Shown here: positions 1 through 9,110 of the stretch, one piece after another
How the letters are laid out: the number at the start of each line of letters is the position of its first letter
Numbering within the stretch: the stretch's first letter is position 1
Assembly (NCBI GenBank): GCA_012033195.1
Contig: JAAUSQ010000010.1
Coordinates: 1-45,704 of the forward strand
Source of the DNA: Chloroflexaceae bacterium
GTDB lineage: Bacteria; Chloroflexota; Chloroflexia; Chloroflexales; Chloroflexaceae
Reading direction: 5' to 3'
DNA: 45,704 nt
Translations under genes and position numbers: made by a program
Notes under the pieces: model-generated
Seen by the model: only the letters and a program-made list of their open reading frames with translations
Told to the model about the DNA's origin: nothing
The model's database searches: none

Positions 1-52
1 AGTTTTTTTTGGCGTACAATGCGCTTGCGACTATACGGGCGATGCTGCTACG

Positions 53-1483
53 ATGGCGCTGATCGAGCAGGTTTTCTGGTGGAGCGCCGTAACTGGGCAG
101 GCGGCATGGTTTTACGGCAGTAGCCTGATTCTGCGGCAGGTCAAGCATAATACCGCAATTGTTCCGGTTATCACGCCGGGCGTGCTGGCAGTCTCTGCGG
201 CAGCGCTGGTACTGATTGTGCTGGGCACTGCGACCAATTTACTGGTCGACTATAGCACCGCGCTTCCGGCGGCCTTTGCCGGAACGTGGGTGCTCACCAG
301 TGGGGCGCTTTACCCGCTCTATATCACATACAATGGTGTGGTGATGGCAAGTGCGCTGGTCAACTTTGCGCGGGCACTGCTCCATATCAGCCCCGCCCGC
401 ACCGATAGCCAGCGGGCCTTTCAGCGCCAACTGCAACTGCTCACGGGGGGCGGATTTGTGTTTGTGATCGGGGCGCTCTGGCTTTCGTCCAACTATCATT
501 GGGACTTCGGATTCTCGCCGCTGGTCGGCTATGTCTGTCTGTTTGTCGGGCTTGCCCTGCTTGGTTATGGTATCGCCGCATTTGGCATGCTTGTTGAAGG
601 GCAGGACATTCGGCGCGACTTTATCTATACCTTCACCAGTATCTCACTCCTCCTGGTGCTGTATGTCGGGTTGCTGCTGGTGGTGGGCAATCTTTCCGCA
701 TCGATGACAATCCTGCTGATCGGGCTGGTCATCGTGACACATACCGCCTTTGATAGTGGACGTGCCCTGCTCGACCGACTGTTCTTCAGCCGTGCCGAGC
801 GCACCGCCCGCGCCGAGGCCCGCGCCTATGCAACCGTGCTGGGTACATCGCCAGTGGTGCCGCCGGCCTTTGTTGTGCCAGCGCCAGTATTGCAGCCCGA
901 CGAAGCCGACCCGGAACCGGACGAACCAGCAGGCGAGCCGGATGCGCCAGCGCCAGAAGCACTCACGCTTACACAGACCGCGCTGCGTCCGGCGAGCAAA
1001 GCATTTCAAGATCAGGTGCGCCGCGCTATTACCGACTTGAAAAGCCCGCCGCAACTCTCGCAAAGCTCGCTGCTCACGCTGCCACTGGTAACCCAGCGCT
1101 TGCAACAGACTGGACAGGACGACAACCGCTTGAGCCGTGCAACCGCGCTGCGCGAACTGTTGATTGAGCAAATCGACAATCTCCAACCCGGCGACGATAT
1201 GTCATCGCGGGTGGGGGATGCGTGGCGCTTCTACAATGTGCTGCACTACCCGTATGTACGCGAGATTTCACGCAAGACGGCCCTGAGCGAAGCCCGCCGC
1301 CTCGAAGAGCAGCGCCGCCGCAACGGGCAGCGTGATGCCAGCGAACTTGAACAGGTGCTGCTGTGGCTGGCAGATATTGACGAAAACACCTTTTATAAAT
1401 GGCAACGCCGCGCCTCCGATACAATTGCAACGATTCTGTGGGAAGAAAACAGCAAACTTGCCGCCACCGATGGGCAGCGCTAA
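53..1483 (+). CDS. 7-TM sensor-like membrane protein, no kinase domain
   Basis: The first ~240 residues hold about seven hydrophobic segments (near 10-28, 38-62, 72-100, 128-148, 155-178, 190-212, 216-236). The last two, with the GYGIAAFGMLVEG region between, look like the 7-TM input module found in many histidine kinases. No H-box or ATPase domain follows. Instead there is a Pro/Glu/Asp/Ala linker (~275-305) and a ~170-residue helical, charged C-terminal domain with the motifs DAWRFYNVLHYPYV and ENTFYKWQRR. I do not recognise that domain. The frame stays open upstream to the left edge and no Shine-Dalgarno precedes the ATG, so the real start may lie outside the window. The gene is followed by a strong terminator. 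Function unknown; a signalling or DNA-linked output role is only a guess. Confidence 0.6.
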   Translation: MALIEQVFWWSAVTGQAAWFYGSSLILRQVKHNTAIVPVITPGVLAVSAAALVLIVLGTATNLLVDYSTALPAAFAGTWVLTSGALYPLYITYNGVVMASALVNFARALLHISPARTDSQRAFQRQLQLLTGGGFVFVIGALWLSSNYHWDFGFSPLVGYVCLFVGLALLGYGIAAFGMLVEGQDIRRDFIYTFTSISLLLVLYVGLLLVVGNLSASMTILLIGLVIVTHTAFDSGRALLDRLFFSRAERTARAEARAYATVLGTSPVVPPAFVVPAPVLQPDEADPEPDEPAGEPDAPAPEALTLTQTALRPASKAFQDQVRRAITDLKSPPQLSQSSLLTLPLVTQRLQQTGQDDNRLSRATALRELLIEQIDNLQPGDDMSSRVGDAWRFYNVLHYPYVREISRKTALSEARRLEEQRRRNGQRDASELEQVLLWLADIDENTFYKWQRRASDTIATILWEENSKLAATDGQR

Positions 1484-1600
1484 CGCGGCGCTCTCCTGAT
1501 TTCATCATTTCAGACTCATAGTAACTTAATCTTTGCACGGTACACTGCTATCAACAACGTAGAGAACCGTTGTGCATGTGTAACCTCCTTGTTGCGCTTG

Positions 1601-1632
1601 CCCCCGCTCTGGCCCCCTAGAGCGGGGGTTTT
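1601..1632 (+). terminator. Rho-independent terminator
   Basis: A perfect 10-bp stem (CCCCCGCTCT at 1601-1610 with AGAGCGGGGG at 1619-1628) encloses an 8-nt loop and is followed by TTTT. It ends transcription of the upstream membrane-protein gene and separates it from the lipoprotein genes. Confidence 0.85.
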
Positions 1633-1765
1633 GATTCGCCCGCCGTGTGATACGGCCTCAAAGGGACTTTATCTTGCTGGCATCCTCGGCACAGGAGTGC
1701 TACTATACATAGACAGTAGAAATGCCGATAGAGAGATATCAGATACCTGGAGGGAGGTTGTTCCT

Positions 1766-2920
1766 GTGCGTTACCTGATCGCCCTGCTTGTGCTCCCATT
1801 GCTGCTGGGGGGCTGTGGCCTTTCGGCAAGCGGTTCGGCGGCTGCCGAAGCTTCACCGGTGGCGGTGGTTGAAACCGATATACCACCCATTCCGCCGACG
1901 GAGCCTGCCGCCCCACCAACGGCTACACCTGCCCTACTAGTGGCAACCATCGCCCCGGCGACCGATACACCGCTGCCGCCCACGGCAACGGCCACATCCG
2001 CCCCGCCAACCAACACGCCCACGCCTGCGCCACCCACTGCTACCCCCACCCCCGATCCGGTGGCGGGTCTGACTATTCCCGACCTGCGGACGCGGGCCTA
2101 TGGCAGCGAGGGCGATATAAACATTGGAGAGATTTACAACTATGGAGCGGGCTAGCTCACGACCTACCGCATCAGCTACCCGGCAGACGGCTTGCGCCTG
2201 ACCGGACTGCTGCATGTGCCCGATGGCGCTGGCCCCTTTCCGGTTATTATCGCCAATCGTGGGCATATTGATCGTGCCATTTATCAGCCAGGGATGGATA
2301 GCCGCGCCTTCTCGGATGTGATGGCTCGGAATGGCTATCTTGTGGTAGCGCCCGATTATCGCGGCTATGCTGGCGGCGACGAGGGGCCGAACCCATTCTA
2401 CACTGGCTACTATGCCGATGTCATCAACCTGATACCAATGGCACAGCGCCTGCCGATGGCCCGCCCCGGCAAGGTGGGCATGTGGGGGCACAGTCGCGGC
2501 GCATCGATCACCGTGGCGGCCACAACCATTCTCACCGATCAGATTGCCGCCGCCGTAGTGTATGCGCCTGCTCCAGCCGACCTTGCCGAAGATTATTATC
2601 GGCGCTACCGCCAGAGTGGGGGCAACCCCGGCAGCGATACGTGGCCCTTCCCGCCCGAAGCCAACCCGGATGCCTACCGCCGCGTTTCGCCAATAAACTA
2701 TATGGATGTGGTTGACGCGCCGGTGATGCTGCACCACGGCACGGCGGATACCGTCGTAGATGTCAGCGCTAGTGTTGCGATTGCTGATACGCTGCGTGCG
2801 CTTGGCAAAGATGTCACACTCTACACCTACGAGGGTGCGGGGCACGCGTTGCAGGGCCAGTATGAGCAACTCTATTTTCAGCGCACCGTCGATTTCTTCC
2901 GTCAGCATATGGGAGAGTAA
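1766..2920 (+). pseudogene. Alpha/beta hydrolase lipoprotein with in-frame TAG
   Basis: The start is a GTG preceded by GGAGGGAGG (1748-1756); the 20-residue signal peptide ends in the lipobox LLGGC. A Thr/Pro/Ala linker follows, then a secreted prolyl-oligopeptidase/dienelactone-hydrolase-like domain. The catalytic triad is visible as GHSRGA (Ser), GTADTVVD (Asp) and GAGHALQG (His). Codon 130 (2153-2155) is TAG. The same frame continues at once with LTTYRISYPADGLRLTGLL, the usual entry strand of this fold, so one gene of about 384 codons is interrupted by a single stop rather than a frameshift. This could be a nonsense mutation, a base-call error or readthrough. The domain after the stop is fully conserved, which argues against old decay. 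The next lipoprotein gene starts 4 nt after its stop. Confidence 0.75.
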
Positions 2921-2923
2921 TCT

Positions 2924-4177
2924 GTGGCATGCTTTCGCTACTTTCTGATAAGCTTGCTTGCTGGGGGGCTGCTGGCGGCGTGTGCCCCACCAGCAAACGA
3001 TATCGTTGAGCCTATTGCCCGCACGACTGCCACGGCAACCGCCACCGTCCCGCCGCCGCCTGCTACGGCAACCGCCCCCCCGACGGTGACGGCTCCGCAC
3101 CCAACCGCGCCGCCTGCGTCTGCGGTGGTGCTGCCTGCTCCGCTCTACTATCTGGCGGAGGGCGATATCTGGCGGATGGAACAGGATGGCAGCACGGTGC
3201 TGCGGATCACCGACGAGCTATCAAATGTGATTGAGTTTGATATCTCACCGCTCGATGGACGGCTCGCCTACACCCTGGGCACCAACGACCATACCGCACA
3301 AACGCTGGTGCTGGCGGCGGCAGATGGCAGCGCCCCCACGCCGCAGACACGCAGCGAAACACGCCTGGGCAGTCCGCGCTGGTCGCCCAATGGCACCCTC
3401 CTGGCCTACGATACCAGTGGGCGGAGCGATTTGAGCGATACGGGCGGCACCTATATTTTGGATACCCGGACACCTGGCGCACTGCCCGAACTGTTGCAGC
3501 CCAACGCACCTATTCCCGACCCGACCAACCCGACGGGGGGCGAGTCGTATGAATTTTATGCGCCGCTGGCGTGGTCGCCCGCCGGGGATGCCTTGCTCTT
3601 GCAGGCGAGCTTCGGGCTTGCTGTGCGTCCCCTGACTGGCGAACTGATGAACCTGCTGGCCCCTCCCGGTGCTGATATGCCACGCCTGCCCTGCTGCGAT
3701 GCCACCTGGAGCCAGGATGGGCAATCGGTGTATGTGGCGAGCGATGGCGATCTGGTGCTGAGTACTATCACGCCGGGATTGTGGCAAGCCGATCGTATCA
3801 GTGGCCAATCGGCAACCCTGGTTATGCGACGGCAGGCCGGGTCATTTGCACCGACAGCGGCACCCTACGAAACACCCGGTGGTCGGTTGCTCATGTTTGC
3901 GACCGTGACCCGTCGGGTGCCGATACCGGGGATGGGGCCGCCGCCGCTGCTGATGAGCACGTATGATAGAAGCCGTGATCCTGCCTTCACCTACCTCCGC
4001 ACCGATGAATATGTGCCCGATGAGATTCTCTGGGCGCAGGATGGGAACGGTGCAGTACTGCGGGTGTTCGACAATACCTCACCGATGCGGTCGCTGGTAT
4101 GGTTGCCCGCTGATGGCAGTGCAGCCGTACCACTTGAGCGCGACGGCAGCAACCTGCATTGGGGTATGGTACGGTGA
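2924..4177 (+). CDS. Lipoprotein with WD40-like/TolB-type beta-propeller
   Basis: The GTG start lies 3 nt after the preceding stop with GGGAGAG upstream, so it is probably co-transcribed with the hydrolase lipoprotein. The signal peptide ends in a lipobox (LLAAC, Cys near residue 19), followed by a Thr/Ala/Pro linker to ~70. The remaining ~350 residues show repeated PD40/TolB-like blades: YYLAEGDIWRMEQDG, SPRWSPNGTLLAYDT, LAWSPAGDALLLQ, ATWSQDGQSVYVASDGD, EILWAQDGNGAVLRV. It should be a lipid-anchored extracellular propeller. Ligand and partner are unknown; the neighbour suggests a shared extracytoplasmic role. Confidence 0.8.
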   Translation: MACFRYFLISLLAGGLLAACAPPANDIVEPIARTTATATATVPPPPATATAPPTVTAPHPTAPPASAVVLPAPLYYLAEGDIWRMEQDGSTVLRITDELSNVIEFDISPLDGRLAYTLGTNDHTAQTLVLAAADGSAPTPQTRSETRLGSPRWSPNGTLLAYDTSGRSDLSDTGGTYILDTRTPGALPELLQPNAPIPDPTNPTGGESYEFYAPLAWSPAGDALLLQASFGLAVRPLTGELMNLLAPPGADMPRLPCCDATWSQDGQSVYVASDGDLVLSTITPGLWQADRISGQSATLVMRRQAGSFAPTAAPYETPGGRLLMFATVTRRVPIPGMGPPPLLMSTYDRSRDPAFTYLRTDEYVPDEILWAQDGNGAVLRVFDNTSPMRSLVWLPADGSAAVPLERDGSNLHWGMVR

Positions 4178-4215
4178 AGAAACACGGCCTATTCACCAGG
4201 TTTTCACCAGACGAC

Positions 4216-4245
4216 GTGACAACGCCCTTGACGACACGGTATAAT
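4216..4245 (+). promoter_or_regulatory. Sigma-70-type promoter before alpha/beta hydrolase
   Basis: GTGACA (4216-4221), an 18-nt spacer and a perfect TATAAT (4240-4245) lie 33 nt upstream of the ATG at 4279. A transcription start near 4252 would give a leader of about 27 nt. Confidence 0.55.
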
Positions 4246-4278
4246 GGGCATGCAATTCTTTCTATGTATTGAAACAGC

Positions 4279-5166
4279 ATGACAGAATATAGAGAAACAA
4301 CGCCAGAAATGGCAGTAACCAGCACGCCTCCGCCCGCGCCGCCGGAGGTGCCCGAACTCACGATTATCGCTGTGCATGGCAATGGCGGCAGCAAAACCCG
4401 CTTTCAACGGGCGCAGCCGCATATGCCACATTCTATTCGCTTTCGGGCCGTGACATTACCAGGGTTTGCCGATATGCCCCGCGACCCGGCACTGCAATCG
4501 TTGTATGACTATGCCAACTATCTGCGGCAGATCATTCTTGAAGAAACGCCGCCCATTGTACTGCTTGGGCACGGCGTTGGTGCGTCGATTACGCTGGAAT
4601 ACATCCAGCGCTTTGCCAGCACCGTCAATGGCATTGTGCTGCATTCACCCGTAGGGGTGCGAGCGAAACAGCGCTTCTTTGCACGGCTGATGCAGATACC
4701 AGTCGCGCGTAACATCGCGCAGCATCTGTTTGCAGCGCCGTATATGCGCCCTATTCTGTCCCGGTTGCTCTTTTCGCATCCGGTGCCGAATGAATACCTG
4801 GAGCGCTTCTTTCACGATTATCGCTCGTGTGATGTGTTCGCGCAGATGTTTGAATTGATCACAACCGCGTGGTTCGACGCATTGCAGCCGCGCCAGATTC
4901 CAGCAGTGCTGCTGTGGGGCGAACGCGAACAGCGCCTGAGCATCGAGCAGATGCATGTGTATCAGCATTTGTTGCCCAACAATATTACACGGATTGTGTC
5001 GAATTGGGATCATTTCCCGATGGTGGAGCAACCCGAACAGTATGCCCGCGAGGTGGTACGGCTGGCACGCATGATGCTTGAGAAGGCAGCAGCGCCAACC
5101 AACGGTACGGCTGCCATTGAAGTGGTCACTGGACGAGGAAATTCGTTTGAGATACGTATTGACTGA
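4279..5166 (+). CDS. Alpha/beta hydrolase-fold protein lacking nucleophile Ser
   Basis: The protein has 295 residues and an alpha/beta-hydrolase layout: HGNGGSKTRF (oxyanion-hole region, ~33), the strand LLGHGVGAS (95-103), a helical cap, LLWGEREQ (acid region) and NWDHFPMVEQPE (His). The nucleophile elbow normally reads GxSxG. Here residue 99 is Gly (codon GGC at 4573-4575, one base from AGC Ser), and the usual acid position of the WGexD motif is Glu. The fold is clear but the enzyme may be inactive or use other chemistry. It has its own promoter. Its 3' end overlaps the next gene by 20 nt. Substrate unknown. Confidence 0.8.
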   Translation: MTEYRETTPEMAVTSTPPPAPPEVPELTIIAVHGNGGSKTRFQRAQPHMPHSIRFRAVTLPGFADMPRDPALQSLYDYANYLRQIILEETPPIVLLGHGVGASITLEYIQRFASTVNGIVLHSPVGVRAKQRFFARLMQIPVARNIAQHLFAAPYMRPILSRLLFSHPVPNEYLERFFHDYRSCDVFAQMFELITTAWFDALQPRQIPAVLLWGEREQRLSIEQMHVYQHLLPNNITRIVSNWDHFPMVEQPEQYAREVVRLARMMLEKAAAPTNGTAAIEVVTGRGNSFEIRID

Positions 5167-5542
5167 GGCACAGCAGGCGTTTCTGGATGAGCTGCACTAT
5201 GCAGTGATCGGCACACTCAACCCGGATGGGACGATTCAGCAGACGGTGGTCTGGTATCTGCGCGAGGATAACAAACTGCGCTTTGGTATTGGCGGCAACA
5301 GTATCAAGGCACGCAACCTGCGGCAGAACCCAACCATTACCGTGAGCATTGTGGACAAGACCCGCTACCTCTCGGTGAGCGGCACTGCTGTGCTAGAACC
5401 CTCCGACATCGACCTGCGCCGCCGCCTTGCAGCTCGCTACCTGGGGCCAGAACGGGTCGAAGAGTGGGTCAGCCGTCGCCCCGATGCGCCGCGCCTGAGT
5501 GTGCGGGTCACCATTCTACGTGCCTATGGGCAGCGTGTGTAG
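5147..5542 (+). CDS. PPOX-class (F420/FMN-type) oxidoreductase
   Basis: This is a small split-barrel protein of the pyridoxamine 5'-phosphate oxidase-like superfamily. The characteristic start (LTEAQQAFLDE), the strand pair AVIGTLNPDGTIQQTVVWY and KARNLRQNPTITVSIVDK are all present. Family members bind F420 or FMN and reduce or oxidise small molecules. I place the start at TTG 5147 because GGACGAGGAA (5131-5140) sits at good spacing before it; a TTG at 5159 is the alternative. A longer reading to an ATG at 5078 adds non-homologous sequence. It overlaps the end of the alpha/beta hydrolase gene, which suggests coupled translation. The cofactor cannot be decided by eye. Confidence 0.8.
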   Translation: MRYVLTEAQQAFLDELHYAVIGTLNPDGTIQQTVVWYLREDNKLRFGIGGNSIKARNLRQNPTITVSIVDKTRYLSVSGTAVLEPSDIDLRRRLAARYLGPERVEEWVSRRPDAPRLSVRVTILRAYGQRV

Positions 5543-5590
5543 GTGCGGTAGCGCACTGTCTGCGCTGCGTGCCCGCGCCTGAAATGCTCT

Positions 5591-6876
5591 TTAGCGTCCG
5601 GTGCCATTTTCTGAAGGATCCCGCCTGGTGCAGCCAACCAGTTTGAGGAAGATTGGTACAAGCTGTGGATCGAATTGGATGCCCGCCTGCTCGGTGATGT
5701 ACTGACAGGCGGCTTCTTTTGTCCATGCCGTGCGGTAGGGGCGGTCGGAACGGAGCGCATCCCAAACATCGACCAGCGCAAAGATGCGTGCCGAGAGCGG
5801 AATATGTTCACCGCGCAGGCCATATGGGTAACCTTTGCCGTTCCAGTGTTCGTGGTGATACAGGGGGATGTCCATCGCCGGGCGCAGATACTCAATTCCC
5901 TGAAGCCATTCGGAGGCATAGTGCGGGTGCGCCGCCATAATCTTCCACTCTTCCTCGGTAAGCCCTCCGTTCTTCCGCAGAATAGCATCGGGTACGCCAA
6001 GCTTGCCAATATCGTGCAGCAGCGCCCCCGCCGAATGTGCAGTACCTCTTCTGCCGACATCCCAAGGGTAGTGGCCATCTGTTCGGCCAGTTCTACCACC
6101 CGCCACGAATGCCCGCCGGTTTCGTGGTCGCGCAGTTCGACTGCCCGTGCCCAACCTACCAACGTCGAGTCGTAGGCGGCGGCAATCTGGCGCAGCAAGG
6201 CTTCGCGTTCCTGAATATACTGCTGCTGGATCTGTTCAAACTCAACATTGGCAGTCACATCGATTGTTGCAACCATATCGGCCTTACGCCCCATAAAGGT
6301 TATGGTGTGCGAAACAATCTGCACCCAGAACACATGACCCTGTTTGTTGCAGTGTCGCCAGCGCCCCGAATCAAACAGAATATCGCGGCCCTGCTGCATC
6401 TCTACTATCCAGTATGAGCGTTCGTTAGCAAGTTGCTGATGCAGCAATGTGACATCTTCGGGCGGGCGTATATCAGTAATCTGCATCTGCAAAAACTCTT
6501 CGCGAGTGTAGCCATACTTTGTGACGGCAGCGTGATTCACCTCTAGAAAGGCGAGCGTTTCCAGATCGTACAGCCACATCGGGATCGGATGTTTCTGGAA
6601 GAGCAACTCGAACTGGTGCTGCCGTTCCTGGCGTTCCTGATCTACCTGATACTCACGCCAGAAAATAATTCCGCTAATCAGTGCGAGGAACAGGCTAGTC
6701 GCCAGAATGCGGACAGACTCCTGGCGCTGATGTATCAGCAGGATCTGTTCCCAGGGCAGTGGCAACGATGCAATGAGTTCTTCTGAAGATATAATCCAGA
6801 TCGTCGCAAAAACCAGATAAGCCAGGGGTATCAGTCCAATAAAGTACGTTGATCGCAAATGCTTCATAGCCATCAT
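5591..6876 (-). CDS. PAS-HD-GYP cyclic-di-GMP phosphodiesterase (frameshifted)
   Basis: The start reads MMAMKHLRST. Two TM segments (~10-30 and ~58-75) are followed by a PAS domain (~85-205, PIPMWLYDLETLAFLEVN) and an HD-GYP domain. The HD motif (LLHDIGKLGVPD) and the HHEHWNGKGYPYGL motif are both intact, so it should hydrolyse cyclic di-GMP at the inner membrane. The frame breaks at a C5 run (6025-6029, plus strand). Restoring one base gives LHIRRGALLHDIGK and a protein of ~428 aa. GATACT lies 5 nt before the first ATG and no strong Shine-Dalgarno is visible. It is convergent with the PPOX gene and divergent from gdhA. Confidence 0.85.
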
Positions 6877-7063
6877 CTTTCAGTATCAGCAAGGCAATAT
6901 GACAGGCAGATATGTAAGGTGGCCCGGACAAAACAGGAAGCAATAGCACTGGTCTTTATCAGTGTACACCAGAAACTACCTTTTTTTGTACATAGCGCAT
7001 TCTATTGCAGGATATGCTTTCACTTTTTGCAATTGTTGCTTCAGAGGGTTGTGCCGCACAGTG

Positions 7064-7069
7064 TATACT
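7064..7069 (+). promoter_or_regulatory. -10 element upstream of gdhA
   Basis: TATACT at 7064-7069, directly preceded by TG, lies ~57 nt before the gdhA start. No convincing -35 box is seen, so this is a tentative promoter assignment. Confidence 0.35.
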
Positions 7070-7125
7070 GGGTATGCGCCACCCGCCGGGGGTGGTGATA
7101 GGCTTGAATCTCAACGAGGAGTGCA

Positions 7126-8397
7126 ATGACCATTCTGTCACATCCAATCGATGAACAATCAAATCCGTTTGCGATAGCACAACAACAATTTGATATCGCC
7201 GCCGATCTGCTCGACCTGAACATGGGCACCCGCCGCCGCCTGCGGGTGCCACGCCGCGAGTTGAAAGTGGCCGTACCCGTGCGCCTAGATAACGGTGATA
7301 TCGAAGTATACGAAGGTTACCGTGTGCAGCACAATGTTGCACGCGGCCCTGCCAAGGGCGGTATTCGGTATCATCCCGATGTTGATATCGACCTGATCCG
7401 GGCGCTTTCGATGTGGATGACATGGAAGTGTGCACTGGTCAATATTCCGTTTGGTGGGGCCAAAGGCGGTGTCACCGTCGATCCAGAGCGGCTGTCGCTG
7501 GGCGAATTGGAGCGGCTGACGCGGCGCTACGCGGCAGAAATCAGCATTATTATTGGGCCAGAGAAAGATATCCCCGCGCCCGATATGAATACCAATCCGC
7601 AGGTGATGGCCTGGATTATGGATACCATTTCGATCCATCGCGGCTACACGGTGCGCCCCACCGTCACAGGCAAGCCGCTGCATGTCGGCGGCTCGGAAGG
7701 GCGGACCGAGGCAACTTCACGCGGGATGATCTGCCTGCTGCGGGAGGCGTGTCGCCATCTGGAAATGCGGATGGATAAGAGCAGTGTGGTGATCCAGGGC
7801 TTCGGCAATGTGGGGGGCAATGCAGCACGCTTGCTCTACGATACGGGGGTGAAGGTGGTAGCCGTCAGCGATGTACGGGGCGGACTGTACAACGCCGACG
7901 GGCTGGATATTCCGGCTATCCAGCGCTATCAGGCACAGACTGGCACGATGGCAGGCTACAGCGAGGCCGAAGGTGTGACCAACGCCGAACTACTGGAACT
8001 GCCCTGCGATATACTGGTGCCCGCCGCGCTGGGCAATCAGATCACCCGCGAGAATGCGGCCCGTATCAAGGCACGTATCATTGGCGAAGCAGCCAATGGC
8101 CCCACTACACCCGCCGCCGATGCTATTCTGGCGGAGAACGGGCATTTTGTTATTCCCGATATTCTGGGCAATGCGGGCGGTGTGATTGTCAGCTATTTCG
8201 AATGGGTGCAGGGCTTGCAAGAGTATTTCTGGTCGGAGCACGAAGTGGTGGAGAATCTGGAACGCATTATTATCAAAGCCTTCCACGATGTTGTGAAGGT
8301 TGCGGAGAGTCGCCATAATCATATGCGAACGGCAGCCTATCTGCTGGCAGTGCGGCGGGTTGCCGACACCGCCGAGACACGCGGCGTGTATCCATAG
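7126..8397 (+). CDS. gdhA: Glutamate dehydrogenase (Glu/Leu/Phe/Val family)
   Basis: The protein is 423 residues, normal for hexameric NAD(P)-dependent glutamate dehydrogenases. Visible motifs are GPAKGGIRYHPDV (75-87), PFGGAKGGV with the catalytic Lys (~108-116), PAPDMNTN, and the Rossmann motif IQGFGNVGGNAA (~223). It interconverts glutamate and 2-oxoglutarate plus ammonia in the cytosol. The ATG has GAGGAG 4 nt upstream. It is monocistronic, convergent with comF. A branched-chain or phenylalanine dehydrogenase is less likely given the length. Confidence 0.93.
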   Translation: MTILSHPIDEQSNPFAIAQQQFDIAADLLDLNMGTRRRLRVPRRELKVAVPVRLDNGDIEVYEGYRVQHNVARGPAKGGIRYHPDVDIDLIRALSMWMTWKCALVNIPFGGAKGGVTVDPERLSLGELERLTRRYAAEISIIIGPEKDIPAPDMNTNPQVMAWIMDTISIHRGYTVRPTVTGKPLHVGGSEGRTEATSRGMICLLREACRHLEMRMDKSSVVIQGFGNVGGNAARLLYDTGVKVVAVSDVRGGLYNADGLDIPAIQRYQAQTGTMAGYSEAEGVTNAELLELPCDILVPAALGNQITRENAARIKARIIGEAANGPTTPAADAILAENGHFVIPDILGNAGGVIVSYFEWVQGLQEYFWSEHEVVENLERIIIKAFHDVVKVAESRHNHMRTAAYLLAVRRVADTAETRGVYP

Positions 8398-8444
8398 AGG
8401 CGATAGACACGGGGCGCGGGAATAATGGTCTTCATATCGTTCGC

Positions 8445-9098
8445 CTACTCGTGATGACTACGGCCCAGGGCCAGCGCACGCACCTCGCGGGCACCGGCGC
8501 GGCGCAGCGCTGCGGCACAGGCTAGCATGGTTGCGCCGGTGGTGAACACATCATCGAGCAGCAGCACACGCGGCGGCGGTGGCACACGTGCCTGCCATAG
8601 AAATGCATCCTGAACGTTCTGCTGCCGCTGCTGCATATTCAGGCCCACCTGGGTGGCTGTGTTACGCTGGCGCACCAGTCCGGTTATCAGCACGGGCAAC
8701 CGCAGCGAGGCTGCCAGGTGGTTCGCCAGCAGTTCGCTCTGGTTGAAGCCGCGCTCGGCAAAGCGGCGCGGATGTAACGGCACGGGGATCAGCACATCGG
8801 CAGGGAGGGGTTGCCGTTGCAGGTATTCGTGGAGCAGGGCCGCAAGCGGGGCTGCCATCCGTCGCGCCCGTTCGTATTTGAGTTGATGGATCGCCTCGCG
8901 CAGTGGCGCGTCAAACAGAAACGCCACACCGATAGCATCCAGCACGGGTTGATGGCGCGGCATTGCGGCCTGATAGGGCTGCAAGCGGGCAAGGCACCCC
9001 GCACACAGCAGGCTACCGACCTGCCCGCATCCGGCGCAACGGTCGGGAAAGAGCAGGCCAAGCAGTCCATCGGTCAGCGATTGTAGCGAGAGCGCCAT
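8445..9098 (-). CDS. comF: ComF-family amidophosphoribosyltransferase-like protein
   Basis: An N-terminal four-Cys zinc ribbon (C21, C24, C32, C35: CAGC...CAGC) is followed by a type I phosphoribosyltransferase domain with the PRPP loop LLLDDVFTTGATM (~178-190). The length of 217 aa is normal. ComF proteins act in DNA uptake/processing for transformation in competent bacteria, with unclear enzymology. It is followed 12 nt upstream on the same strand by the coiled-coil membrane protein gene; whether they share a transcript is unknown. Confidence 0.9.
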   Translation of the reverse strand: MALSLQSLTDGLLGLLFPDRCAGCGQVGSLLCAGCLARLQPYQAAMPRHQPVLDAIGVAFLFDAPLREAIHQLKYERARRMAAPLAALLHEYLQRQPLPADVLIPVPLHPRRFAERGFNQSELLANHLAASLRLPVLITGLVRQRNTATQVGLNMQQRQQNVQDAFLWQARVPPPPRVLLLDDVFTTGATMLACAAALRRAGAREVRALALGRSHHE

Positions 9099-9110
9099 AT
9101 TGTTGCCTGC

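Noticed and set aside
2153-2155. TAG as pyrrolysine codon
   Set aside because: The protein is not a methylamine methyltransferase, no pyl genes are seen, and other genes give no support for TAG decoding.
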